DNA of 34,496 bases from [Clostridium] fimetarium. Its GTDB lineage: Bacteria; Bacillota; Clostridia; Lachnospirales; Lachnospiraceae. Of this stretch, positions 14,722-24,841 are shown piece by piece. Positions within the stretch are counted from its first letter, which is position 1, and each line of letters starts with the position of its first letter. The stretch spans positions 1 through 34,496 of the forward strand of contig NZ_FOJI01000024.1 of assembly GCF_900111235.1 (NCBI RefSeq). Reading direction: 5' to 3'. Made by a program: the position numbers and the translations under genes. A model generated the notes under the pieces. That model saw nothing but the letters and a program-made list of their open reading frames with translations, ran no database searches and was not told the DNA's origin.

Positions 14722-15074
14722 TTAGGATGTGAAAAGTAATTATGAAAGGTGTCGAGTGAATATTAATTTTTGATTATGCATTTTATCTTGCCTTTCCTTC
14801 AAGTAGTATATTTTTTACGAGCCTCAAAAATGATAAAAAAACTCGCTTACGCTCATTTTTTATCTGAGTCTCGACAAAATATAAGCACTACTTTCAGCCG
14901 GTCTGCGATAAATGAATAATCAGAAATTAATATTCATGGTTTACTTTACAAAAAAATTTCCATACGTATATCATAATCATAAAAAATGCGAAAAAACATT
15001 GAAAGGCTCTGAAGTACTGTTGTTTAGTGGTATATTCTCAATAACTTTCAAAGCTTATTATGACACCTTAATCA
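14719..15074 (+). repeat. Extended flank of structured repeat copy 3
   Basis: TGATTAGG at 14719, overlapping the DUF2812 stop codon, and CCTTAATCA ending at 15074 bound a larger unit like that of copy 1. The outer stem is AGGTGTC (14747-14753) with GACACCT (15062-15068). Copy 1 has AGGTTTC with GAAACCT at the same place, a compensated base-pair change. An extra TTGAAAG/CTTTCAA hairpin-forming stretch lies at about 15000-15054. Confidence 0.55.
14756..14937 (+). repeat. Dispersed structured palindromic repeat, copy 3
   Basis: This roughly 181-base element resembles copy 1 without the nested insert. The left arm begins GTGAATATTAATTTTTGATT and the right arm ends AATCAGAAATTAATATTCAT, with a few mismatches. 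Its core has CCTTTCCTTCAAGTAGTATA, GCCTCAAAAATGATAAAAA, TTTTTATCTGAGTCTC and CACTACTTTCAGCCGGTCTG. It sits 35 bases after the DUF2812 stop. Confidence 0.85.
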
Positions 15075-15111
15075 GTTTTAAGAACATATAACAATACATA
15101 TAAACAAAAAG

Positions 15112-15139
15112 AACTGCCTGATATAAGGTGGTTTTTTTT
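15112..15139 (+). terminator. Rho-independent terminator
   Basis: AACTGCCT (15112-15119) pairs with AGGTGGTT (15126-15133), including two G-U pairs, and a run of eight T residues follows. It closes the PadR/DUF2812/repeat unit. Between it and the recQ promoter (15140-15302) I see no gene. Confidence 0.75.
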
Positions 15140-15302
15140 GGAAATTATTAAAATATTACATTTGGAGTGGTTGAAAAGGATGAGATTGTTGCGGCTGCAT
15201 ATTGTAGGTATCTAGTCTTTTAAAATAAAGTTTACGAATGACTGTAAGAAATACAAGCATAGTCGTAATATATAACTTTATGAGGTTTTTTGAAATTTTT
15301 AG

Positions 15303-15331
15303 TTTAGAAATCTTGAGATTTAATGTATAAT
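15303..15331 (+). promoter_or_regulatory. Probable recQ promoter
   Basis: A perfect -10 box TATAAT (15326-15331) lies 17 bases after a weak -35 box TTTAGA (15303-15308). The recQ ATG is about 97 bases downstream. Confidence 0.5.
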
Positions 15332-15428
15332 GTAATAGTGATTTTTAAAGGGGAGTTATATATTTAGTGATTTTATTAGGGGAAATAATTATAAACAATT
15401 AAACAATTAGACGAGTAGAGGAAAATAC

Positions 15429-17285
15429 ATGCAAATAGATAAGATGATGGATAGGATAGAAGATAAATATGTAATTTTAGATCAATATTTTGGGTATGCG
15501 CAGTTTCGGGAGGGGCAGGAAGAATTAATTGATAGCATTATGTCAGGTAATGATGCATTTGGAATAATGCCTACGGGTGCCGGAAAATCAATGTGTTTTC
15601 AGATACCGGCTTTGATGTTGCCAGGCGTAACGTTGGTTATATCACCGTTGATTTCGCTGATGAAAGATCAAGTAAGAGCATTGAATGAGGCTGGTGTTCA
15701 TGCTGCCTTCTTTAATAGTTCTTTATCGTCGGTGCAGTATTTAAAAGCGCTGGAATTAGCAAAACAAGGAAAATATAAGATTATTTATGTGGCTCCGGAG
15801 CGTTTGCTACTAGATAATTTTATTGAATTTGCAAAATGTGTGGATATTTCGATGATCAGTGTTGATGAAGCACATTGTGTATCGCAGTGGGGACAGGACT
15901 TTCGACCAAGCTATTTAAAGATTATGGAGTTTGTAGATAGACTTGACAATCGACCGATTATCAGTGCATTTACCGCAACAGCGACGAAGGCGGTTATGGA
16001 AGATGTTATAAGTGTTCTACATTTAAATCATCCGAAAGTAGTAGCGACTGGATTTGATCGAAATAATCTCTTCTACAGCGTGAAAAATCCAAGCGATAAG
16101 ATGGCTGAAGTTGAGAATTATGTGAAAGAGAATAGTGACAAGAGTGGAATTATATATTGCGCGACAAGAAAATCGGTTGAGGAAGTTTGCTTGAATTTAC
16201 AAAGGGATGGATACCCAGTTACTAGATATCATGCGGGTCTTAGTGACAATGAGCGCAGGCAGAACCAAGATGATTTTATATATGATGTGAAACCGATTAT
16301 GGTAGCAACAAATGCATTTGGTATGGGAATTGATAAGTCCAATGTTAGATATGTAATTCATTATAATATGCCAAAGGATATCGAGAGTTATTATCAAGAG
16401 GCAGGACGAGCTGGTAGGGATGGAGAAGAAAGCGAATGCATGCTCTTATATGCGCCCAAAGACGTTCGTTTAAATGAATTCTTTATTGAAAGTAATCGTG
16501 ACAATGAAGAACTGGATTCGGAAACGCTTGAGTTAATTATAGCAAGAGACCGTGAGCGCCTAAAGATTATGACTTTTTACTGCAATACGAATGAGTGTTT
16601 ACGTGACTACATATTACGGTATTTTGGCGAGTATGGCTCTAATTTTTGCGGAAAGTGTTCTAATTGTCTGACGGAGTTTGAAACGACTGATATCACAGAC
16701 ATTGCCCAAACAATAGTTGGGTGTGTGGAAGCCTCAAGACAACGATATGGAATGACTGTAGTGATTGATACAGTCCATGGCGCTAATAATATCAAGGTAC
16801 GCCAATACAAGATGGATCAAAATGAGTATTATGGAAAGTTAGAACATATACCAATATTTAGATTGCGCCAAGTTATGAATTTTTTGATGTTAAATGGCTA
16901 TCTATTCCTGACAAATGATGAATATGCAATTTTAAGATTGACAGGAAAGTCTCATGAAATTCATGAATTAACCATGAAAGTTGCGAAAGAGCGAGAAACA
17001 TCAAGTAAAAGTGGGAGTAAGAATTCAACTAAGAAATCTAAGAAACTTGAAGACATGGGTGATATTAACTTTGAACTCTTCGAAGCGTTAAGAGCATTAC
17101 GTATGGAAATCGCAAGGGAAGAGCATATGCCCCCATACATTATATTCTCAGATAAGAGTTTGAAGGATATGTGCATTAAACTTCCGATGAATACAGAAGA
17201 ATTTCTTGGAGTATCAGGTGTAGGACAGAATAAATGTGATAAATATGGTGAAAAATTTATAAAAGTGATACAATTAAAGGCTTAA
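15429..17285 (+). CDS. recQ: RecQ family ATP-dependent DNA helicase
   Basis: This 618-residue 3'-5' DNA helicase handles stalled forks and recombination intermediates. Visible motifs are motif 0 (FGYAQFREGQEELI), Walker A MPTGAGKS (Lys53), DEAH (146-149) with the RecQ hallmark SQWGQDFRPSY, motif III AFTATAT, and motif VI YYQEAGRAGRDG. The RQC zinc-binding region follows with CNTNEC and CGKCSNC, then a winged helix and a C-terminal HRDC domain (about 545-615, LRMEIAREEHMPPYIIFSD). A short Lys/Ser-rich linker (about 525-538) joins the RQC and HRDC parts. GAGG precedes the ATG by about seven bases. The SNF2 gene starts 64 bases after its stop and is probably co-transcribed. Confidence 0.96.
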   Translation: MQIDKMMDRIEDKYVILDQYFGYAQFREGQEELIDSIMSGNDAFGIMPTGAGKSMCFQIPALMLPGVTLVISPLISLMKDQVRALNEAGVHAAFFNSSLSSVQYLKALELAKQGKYKIIYVAPERLLLDNFIEFAKCVDISMISVDEAHCVSQWGQDFRPSYLKIMEFVDRLDNRPIISAFTATATKAVMEDVISVLHLNHPKVVATGFDRNNLFYSVKNPSDKMAEVENYVKENSDKSGIIYCATRKSVEEVCLNLQRDGYPVTRYHAGLSDNERRQNQDDFIYDVKPIMVATNAFGMGIDKSNVRYVIHYNMPKDIESYYQEAGRAGRDGEESECMLLYAPKDVRLNEFFIESNRDNEELDSETLELIIARDRERLKIMTFYCNTNECLRDYILRYFGEYGSNFCGKCSNCLTEFETTDITDIAQTIVGCVEASRQRYGMTVVIDTVHGANNIKVRQYKMDQNEYYGKLEHIPIFRLRQVMNFLMLNGYLFLTNDEYAILRLTGKSHEIHELTMKVAKERETSSKSGSKNSTKKSKKLEDMGDINFELFEALRALRMEIAREEHMPPYIIFSDKSLKDMCIKLPMNTEEFLGVSGVGQNKCDKYGEKFIKVIQLKA

Positions 17286-17349
17286 ATAAAGAATATTTAT
17301 TAGCAATATAAAAATAGATTTAAAATGAAATTGGAGTTGTGGTGTATAC

Positions 17350-20300
17350 ATGAATATTTCTATGGATGAAATTAAAAATATAGCAGATAAAAGGTCTTAT
17401 TCTCGTGGTGTCGAGTTGAATAAGAGGAATATGGTATATGGTATAAAAAGTGAATACAAGACGGAAGATGATGTTCATATTAGTGGCTATGTAGAAGGCA
17501 GCTACGATAATGAATATTATGTAAGTATGTATTACGATGAAAAAAATGAAGAAATTTATGATTATCAGTGTGAATGTCCTGCATACCATCAGTATAAGGG
17601 AATGTGCAAGCATTGTGTCGCTTTGGCACTATCATTTTCAAATACAATTGAAAGTAAAAAGAGTGCATTAGAATCATTAAAAAAAGGCAGTGAAGTATTT
17701 GCAAAGCAAAATCATGTAGTTAATAGTAATATACCTACCAAGAATCTGGCTAATAAGAATACCGTTAACAAAAATATAGGGACAAGCAAAGAAATTAAAA
17801 ATATTATATTTAATTCATCAATGGAAAACAAGTTAAAGTATATTCAGCCAGACATTACAGGGAAAATCGATTTAACACCGACACTATATCGTACCTATTG
17901 GGGATGGTCTATCGATTTTAAAATAGGTTCAGACCATCAATATATATTAAAAGATATCAATAAATTACTGTCATTGATTGAGGGAAAAGAAGAATTTTCA
18001 TATGGGATGAAATTGAAATTTATACATGATTATAGCGCATTTACAAAGGACGCTCAAGTGATGATAGAGTTTCTCAGAACTTACATGAAGACATATAAGA
18101 ATAATACGGGGAAAGGCTATCCGTATTTGCCTGCAATCAGAGAGTTAGAATTACCAAATCAAGCATTAACAGAATTGTTACATACGATGTGTGGTAAGCA
18201 AATAGCCATGGCTAACTCAATTATTGATAGTAGATATATTACTATATTAAGTGGTAATCCAATACTTAGAACAACGCTTGAAAAGGCTAGAAAAGGAAAT
18301 GGATATACGCTGCGACTTCCAGCTTTAGAAAGTATTGGTGACAAAGACAGGTTATTTGTAAGAATGTTGGATAAAGTGTATGAATGCGATAAGGAATTTT
18401 CAAAACAAATGCATCCAATATGCGAAATATGTGATTATTTTGATGAAAAATCATTTGATATCAATAAAAATGATATGGCATCATTTTGTAGTACGGTACT
18501 TCCAGTTCTAAAAAAGTATACTAATTTTGAATCGATAGAAGATGTGGAAGAATATATTCCCCAAGAGCCAGTAATTAAAATTTATCTAGATAAAGTAGAT
18601 GAAAAAATCACTTGCAAATTAAATGCTGATTATGGGAGTGAAATCTATAATATTCTTAAAAGTGTGAATATTGCCGATGCATTCAGAGATGTTGAAAAAG
18701 AAAGCGGAACATTATACAAGGCAATGCAGTATTTTGATAAAAAAGAAGCGGAAGTTTTACTATACTTAGATGAGAATAATGAAGAAAAAGTATATGATCT
18801 TATTATGAATGGAATTGAAGAATTCAAGGAATATGGTGAGGTATATGTTTCAGAACAGTTCAAAAAAATGCGCGTTAATTCTTCACCTAAGATTTCTGTT
18901 GGTGTCTCAATTAAAGCGGGATTATTAGATTTACAAATTGATACGGGTGATTTTCCACAAAAAGAATTAGATGGAATCCTACAAAACTATAGAGCACGTA
19001 AGAAGTATTATCGCCTAAAAAATGGAGAATTTGTGAGTCTTGAAGATAATTCATTGTCAGTTCTTTCGGAATTAGCGGATAGTTTGGCGATAAAGAATAA
19101 GGATATGACGCAAGGTAGCATTCAATTGCCAATATACAGATCGATGTATGTAGAACAGCTGCTAAAAGACAATGACGTTAGTGATTTAGAAATCAAGAAG
19201 GATAAGGGGTTTAAGTCAATTATTCGTGATATTAAATCGTTTGAAGATAGTGATTTTGAAATACCAGAGACACTTGATCATGTTATGAAAAATTATCAAA
19301 AAATCGGCTATCGTTGGCTTAGAACAATTGATAGATTGGGATTTGGCGGAATACTTGCAGATGATATGGGTCTTGGAAAAAGTATTCAGATTATAGCTTA
19401 TTTGCTCAGTAAAAAGCTTGAATCTGACGAAAGAAATACCAGTTTAATTGTCTGCCCAGCGTCACTAATTTATAATTGGGAAAATGAAATCAATAAATTT
19501 GGCGAACAGTTAAAAACCTTAATTGTAGCAGGAAATAGTAGCGAAAGAAAAGAATGCCTGAAAAATTATAGTGATTATGATGTTGTAGTAACTTCTTATG
19601 ATTTATTAAAGAGGGATTTAGATCAATATAAAACGTTCGATTTCTATGCTGTGATTATTGATGAGGCCCAAAACATTAAGAATCATACGACTTTAGTTGC
19701 AAAAGCAGTGAAGTTGATTAAAGCGAAGGTGAGATTTGCGTTAACAGGTACGCCAATAGAAAATCGACTTAGTGAACTTTGGAGTATATTTGATTTCTTA
19801 ATGCCAGGAGTATTATATTCGTATCAAAGATTCAAAAAGGATTATGAAATAAATATAATTCAAAATTCAGATGAAGGTGCTGTAAGAAAACTTCAAAGAA
19901 TGATAAAACCATTTATAATGAGAAGAATTAAAGAAGATGTATTAAAAGAGATCCCAGATAAAAATGAAGAAATCATATACACAAAATTATCTGAAGAACA
20001 AGAGAAACTATATTATGCCAATTTGCAGCAAATCAAAAAAGGCTTACATCAAAAATCATCATCAGAGTTTAACGCTGAAAAGCTGAAAATATTAGCAGCA
20101 ATCACAAGACTACGCCAGATATGTTGTGCACCTGCGTTGGTGTATGAAGATTACCAAGGCGAATCAGCAAAAATGGATACTTGCCTTGAATTAATCCATA
20201 ACGCAATTGAAGGTGGACATAAGATATTGCTGTTTTCACAATTTACAAGTATATTTGACTTGTTAGAACCACGGTTGAAAAAGGAAAAAATAACGTTTTT

Positions 20301-20679
20301 CCGACTTGATGGATCGACAAATAAGCTCAAGCGAGCATTAATGGTCGATGATTTTAATAGCGATAATACGCCATTGTTTTTGATTTCCTTGAAAGCAGGG
20401 GGAACTGGTTTGAATCTTACCAGCGCAAGTATAGTAATACATTTTGATCCATGGTGGAATATCGCCGCTCAAAATCAAGCAACGGACAGAACGCATAGAA
20501 TCGGACAAACCAAGGTGGTTTCGGTATTTAAACTAATTGCAAAGAATACAATTGAGGAAAAAATACTTCTACTACAAGATGCAAAGCAAGAACTTTCTGA
20601 TCAGATAATTAATGAAGGCGGTGCTTCAATTGCAAACTTGACGAAGGATGATTTTGAGCAGTTACTTGAAGGCATGTAA
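17350..20679 (+). CDS. SWIM-type SNF2 family helicase/ATPase
   Basis: This is a 1109-residue double-stranded-DNA translocase. The N-terminus has a SWIM zinc finger with ligands Cys74, Cys76, Cys86 and His88 (CECP...MCKHC), which marks the bacterial SNF2-SWIM class. A long middle region (about 140-640) of the helicase-associated kind follows. The motor is C-terminal: motif I DDMGLGKS (Lys677), motif II DEAQ (771-774), LTGTPIENRLSELWSIFDFL, and motifs V and VI in LKAGGTGLNLTSAS and ATDRTHRIGQ. All motor motifs are intact. Substrate and partner are unknown; adjacency to recQ suggests a role in DNA repair or replication. The ribosome-binding site (GGAG) is about 14 bases from the ATG, so expression may be low. 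Confidence 0.93.
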   Translation: MNISMDEIKNIADKRSYSRGVELNKRNMVYGIKSEYKTEDDVHISGYVEGSYDNEYYVSMYYDEKNEEIYDYQCECPAYHQYKGMCKHCVALALSFSNTIESKKSALESLKKGSEVFAKQNHVVNSNIPTKNLANKNTVNKNIGTSKEIKNIIFNSSMENKLKYIQPDITGKIDLTPTLYRTYWGWSIDFKIGSDHQYILKDINKLLSLIEGKEEFSYGMKLKFIHDYSAFTKDAQVMIEFLRTYMKTYKNNTGKGYPYLPAIRELELPNQALTELLHTMCGKQIAMANSIIDSRYITILSGNPILRTTLEKARKGNGYTLRLPALESIGDKDRLFVRMLDKVYECDKEFSKQMHPICEICDYFDEKSFDINKNDMASFCSTVLPVLKKYTNFESIEDVEEYIPQEPVIKIYLDKVDEKITCKLNADYGSEIYNILKSVNIADAFRDVEKESGTLYKAMQYFDKKEAEVLLYLDENNEEKVYDLIMNGIEEFKEYGEVYVSEQFKKMRVNSSPKISVGVSIKAGLLDLQIDTGDFPQKELDGILQNYRARKKYYRLKNGEFVSLEDNSLSVLSELADSLAIKNKDMTQGSIQLPIYRSMYVEQLLKDNDVSDLEIKKDKGFKSIIRDIKSFEDSDFEIPETLDHVMKNYQKIGYRWLRTIDRLGFGGILADDMGLGKSIQIIAYLLSKKLESDERNTSLIVCPASLIYNWENEINKFGEQLKTLIVAGNSSERKECLKNYSDYDVVVTSYDLLKRDLDQYKTFDFYAVIIDEAQNIKNHTTLVAKAVKLIKAKVRFALTGTPIENRLSELWSIFDFLMPGVLYSYQRFKKDYEINIIQNSDEGAVRKLQRMIKPFIMRRIKEDVLKEIPDKNEEIIYTKLSEEQEKLYYANLQQIKKGLHQKSSSEFNAEKLKILAAITRLRQICCAPALVYEDYQGESAKMDTCLELIHNAIEGGHKILLFSQFTSIFDLLEPRLKKEKITFFRLDGSTNKLKRALMVDDFNSDNTPLFLISLKAGGTGLNLTSASIVIHFDPWWNIAAQNQATDRTHRIGQTKVVSVFKLIAKNTIEEKILLLQDAKQELSDQIINEGGASIANLTKDDFEQLLEGM

Positions 20680-20701
20680 TAAAGGGGTGGTTAGGGTTGC
20701 G

Positions 20702-21277
20702 CTATTTACCAAAATCGCCATTATAGATATCTTCAATCAACTTCTCAAAGTTTTCTCTTTGCGTATGGCGATTATTATAAAGTATTTCTTTTGAAGTTAC
20801 GATGCTATTTAAACTTTTAGCATTTAAGGAGTCCATTCTATAAAAATTTTCAGTGGTATACAAATATCTTAGATTTTTGCCTATTTTATAAAGAACTTCA
20901 TTATGCGTTCCATTTGAAAACCCTTTCATTTTAGAGGTGCCTGCATGTTGATGAGCAAAGAATATTGATTTGGCGAGCCAACCTTTTTTTGCGATTCCCA
21001 TAATTGCGGAATTTGTTAGTACAAAGTTTATATATTCAGTAAATTCGGTAAAACTGCCTGAATGTGTCTTTATTCCAACAATAGGATACCATAATCCTTT
21101 GATTTTCCCAAGATTCGTTCCGGATGAACGATAATAAGGCAAAGTCACACGTTCTATTCCATAGGCATATTGAATGCTTACATCTATTAGGCCAATCATT
21201 CTAAATGTCTTGCTGGAATACAAATTTGCTTTGAAGCTTTCTGGATACATTTTTAATATTCGAATTGAATCTGTCAT
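20702..21277 (-). CDS. Hypothetical protein, about 191 residues
   Basis: I do not recognise this protein. It is soluble, basic and mixed alpha/beta, with no signal peptide or membrane helix. Notable segments are IERVTLPYYRSSGTNLGKIK, THSGSFTEFTEYINFVL, FFAHQHAGTSKMKGFSNGTH (rich in histidine) and a charged C-terminal helix (TQRENFEKLIEDIYNGDFGK). The frame is open from 21289, but that first ATG is itself part of GAGGAG, which serves the ATG at 21277; I choose the latter. It converges on the SNF2 gene with a 22-base gap and no clear terminator. Divergent from glpK across about 180 bases. Alternative frames here are poorer, so it is likely real. Confidence 0.7.
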   Translation of the reverse strand: MTDSIRILKMYPESFKANLYSSKTFRMIGLIDVSIQYAYGIERVTLPYYRSSGTNLGKIKGLWYPIVGIKTHSGSFTEFTEYINFVLTNSAIMGIAKKGWLAKSIFFAHQHAGTSKMKGFSNGTHNEVLYKIGKNLRYLYTTENFYRMDSLNAKSLNSIVTSKEILYNNRHTQRENFEKLIEDIYNGDFGK

Positions 21278-21449
21278 AATTCTCCTCATTTTTGCGAATT
21301 ATTGCTTATATCTGGTTTGTATATATTATGAGTAAAGCCTCTATTATGTTACGTAATCTTTTATATATTATAAATCACATCATTTAAACTATTCTCATGA
21401 GACAGTTTGCTGTGTGAATAGGAAAAAAATAAAATCATGTTGGGAGTAA

Positions 21450-22946
<1,497 letters not shown>

Positions 22947-22962
22947 GTTTATCGCGAAGCGT

Positions 22963-22989
22963 GTAATTGTTCAGGTACTGAACAGTTAC
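22963..22989 (+). other. Hairpin between glpK and the hydrolase gene
   Basis: TGTTCAG (22968-22974) and CTGAACA (22978-22984) pair perfectly around a 3-base loop, flanked by GTAA/TTAC pairs. There is no T-run, so this is not a classical terminator. It may be an mRNA-processing or stabilising stem, or an operator. Confidence 0.45.
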
Positions 22990-23020
22990 ATAGATTCTAA
23001 CTAAGGGAGGAAATTACGAG

Positions 23021-23944
23021 ATGAAGAATAGTACATTTACATTTCAATCAAGTAATAATACAAATGCGATACATGGCGTGATTTGGGCACCAAAGGGCGA
23101 GCCAAAGGCGATATTGCAGATTGCTCATGGGATGACTGAATTTATTGAAAGATATGAGGAATTCGCTCAATTTATGGTAGATAACAAGATTTTAGTGGTG
23201 GGTAATGACCACATCGGACATGGAAAATCAGTGGACTCCAAAGAGGGATGGGGATATTTTGCCAAGAAAGATGGAAGCGCATGCGTTGTGGAGGATATGC
23301 ATCATGTTACTAAAATCATGAAGAAAAAGTATTCAGACACACCATATTACCTTTTAGGGCATAGTATGGGATCCTTTATGGTAAGAAGATATGTAATGAA
23401 CTATGGGAAAGAGTTAACTGGTGCAATTATTATGGGTACTGGTAACCAACCATTTCCAATGGTAATCGGTGGAAAAGCCTTAGTAAAAATAGAGACGCTG
23501 GTGAAAGGCGAAAAGTATAGAAGTAAACTAGTTGAGATAATTATGTTTGGAGCGTATAATAAGAGAATAAAGGATGCTAAGACACCATGTGATTGGCTGA
23601 CTACAGATAAAGCAATTGTAGAAAAGTATTTAAAGGAACCAAGCTGTACATTTATATTTACGTTAAATGGATTTAACAGCTTGCTAGATACGATTCTTTA
23701 TATTATGAAAAAGAGAAATATTGACAAAATACCAAAAGATTTGCCAATTCTATTGACCTCTGGTGAAGAAGATCCAGTTGGAAATTACGGAAAAGACGTT
23801 CAGACATTATATAAAAAAATGACAAAAACCGGAATACATAATATTGATCTCAAGTTATACAAAGGTTGCAGGCATGAGATTTTAAATGAGGTTACAAGAC
23901 AGACCGTCTATAAAGATATATTAGAATGGATAATAAGCAAGTAG
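23021..23944 (+). CDS. Alpha/beta hydrolase, monoacylglycerol lipase/lysophospholipase type
   Basis: This 307-residue serine hydrolase has the nucleophile elbow GHSMGS (Ser115), an acid in TSGEEDPVGN (Asp251) and a base in CRHEILNE (His285), a complete triad in the usual order. The HGMTEFIERYEEF segment forms the oxyanion region and is typical of the Hydrolase_4/PldB-like family, which cleaves monoacylglycerols or lysophospholipids. No signal peptide or membrane helix is visible, so it is cytosolic. GGGAGG is well placed before the ATG. It lies between glpK and an SDR gene in the same direction with short gaps, so the three may form one operon. The lipid substrate is inferred. Confidence 0.88.
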   Translation: MKNSTFTFQSSNNTNAIHGVIWAPKGEPKAILQIAHGMTEFIERYEEFAQFMVDNKILVVGNDHIGHGKSVDSKEGWGYFAKKDGSACVVEDMHHVTKIMKKKYSDTPYYLLGHSMGSFMVRRYVMNYGKELTGAIIMGTGNQPFPMVIGGKALVKIETLVKGEKYRSKLVEIIMFGAYNKRIKDAKTPCDWLTTDKAIVEKYLKEPSCTFIFTLNGFNSLLDTILYIMKKRNIDKIPKDLPILLTSGEEDPVGNYGKDVQTLYKKMTKTGIHNIDLKLYKGCRHEILNEVTRQTVYKDILEWIISK

Positions 23945-23974
23945 CCTACTAAAAAGTGGGCAGAAGGAGTTAGG

Positions 23975-24751
23975 ATGAATGAAATATTTGATTTAACAGG
24001 TAAAGTAGCCGTAGTTACAGGTGCATCAGCTGGTTTGGGCGCAGATGCAGCATTGGCATATGCAAAAGCGGGAGCAAGTGTTGCAATTCTTGCAAGAAGA
24101 GTTGAAAAATTATCACAAGTAAAAGCAGAAATAGAAAAAACTGGACAAAAAGTTATTGCAGTTGCATGTGATGTAACTAGTGAAGAAAGCGTCAAAAAAG
24201 CGATGCAAACTGTATTAGATACATTTGGACATATTGATATCTTACTTAATAATGCAGGAGTTGCGGTAGCTGGTGCAGTTGATAGTATGTCAGAAGAAGA
24301 CTGGAATAAGTCATTTGATACAAATGTAAAAGGAATATTTCTTGCATGCAAATATGTAGTTCCTCAAATGATTGAGAACAAATATGGCAAGATTATTAAT
24401 GTCGCATCCGTTAATGCAGTTGTTGCAAACAAAGGTGGCGCATTTATCCGTCATTCATACAACGCTTCAAAGGCAGCAGTCCTAGGACTTACAACAGGTA
24501 TGGCTGCGTCATATGCACAACATAATATCACAGTGAATGCTGTTGGACCAGCATTATTTGAATCAGAAATGACATCAGATACTTTATTTAAATCAGAAGA
24601 ATTTTTGAAGGGTTATGCTTACTTAAATCCATCAAGCAGAGCTGGACGTAAAGGCGAATTGAATGGTACATTAATTTACTTATCAAGTGATGCTTCAAGT
24701 TATGTACAGGGTCAATTTATACTTGTAGATGGTGGATTCACACTTGTATAA
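23975..24751 (+). CDS. SDR family NAD(P)-dependent oxidoreductase
   Basis: This 258-residue classical short-chain dehydrogenase has the cofactor motif TGASAGLG (15-22), the structural motif NNAGVAVAG (about 93-101) and the catalytic YNASK (Tyr162, Lys166). The C-terminal SDASSYVQGQFILVDGGFTL is the family's usual ending. A basic ARRVEK after the second beta strand hints at NADP(H) preference. Sequence style fits the FabG/gluconate 5-dehydrogenase-like group, but the substrate cannot be fixed. AGGAG lies before the ATG, 30 bases after the hydrolase stop. A terminator-like hairpin follows about 40 bases after its stop. Confidence 0.9.
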   Translation: MNEIFDLTGKVAVVTGASAGLGADAALAYAKAGASVAILARRVEKLSQVKAEIEKTGQKVIAVACDVTSEESVKKAMQTVLDTFGHIDILLNNAGVAVAGAVDSMSEEDWNKSFDTNVKGIFLACKYVVPQMIENKYGKIINVASVNAVVANKGGAFIRHSYNASKAAVLGLTTGMAASYAQHNITVNAVGPALFESEMTSDTLFKSEEFLKGYAYLNPSSRAGRKGELNGTLIYLSSDASSYVQGQFILVDGGFTLV

Positions 24752-24791
24752 GCTGTTTTAGAAAGAATAATTAAAATCTGTAATATTCCAA

Positions 24792-24841
24792 TCACTCCTT
24801 CACTATACTATTAATAGTAGATGTGAGGGAGTGACTTTTTT
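24792..24841 (+). terminator. Terminator-like hairpin overlapping the next gene's ribosome-binding site
   Basis: TCACTCCTTCAC (24792-24803) pairs with GTGAGGGAGTGA (24823-24834), with one G-U pair. An inner ACTAT/ATAGT stem fills the loop, and six T residues (24836-24841) follow. The right arm contains GAGGGAG, the Shine-Dalgarno site for the carboxypeptidase gene, and the T-run enters its start codon. The hairpin could both end the SDR transcript and hide the downstream ribosome-binding site. Confidence 0.75.
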
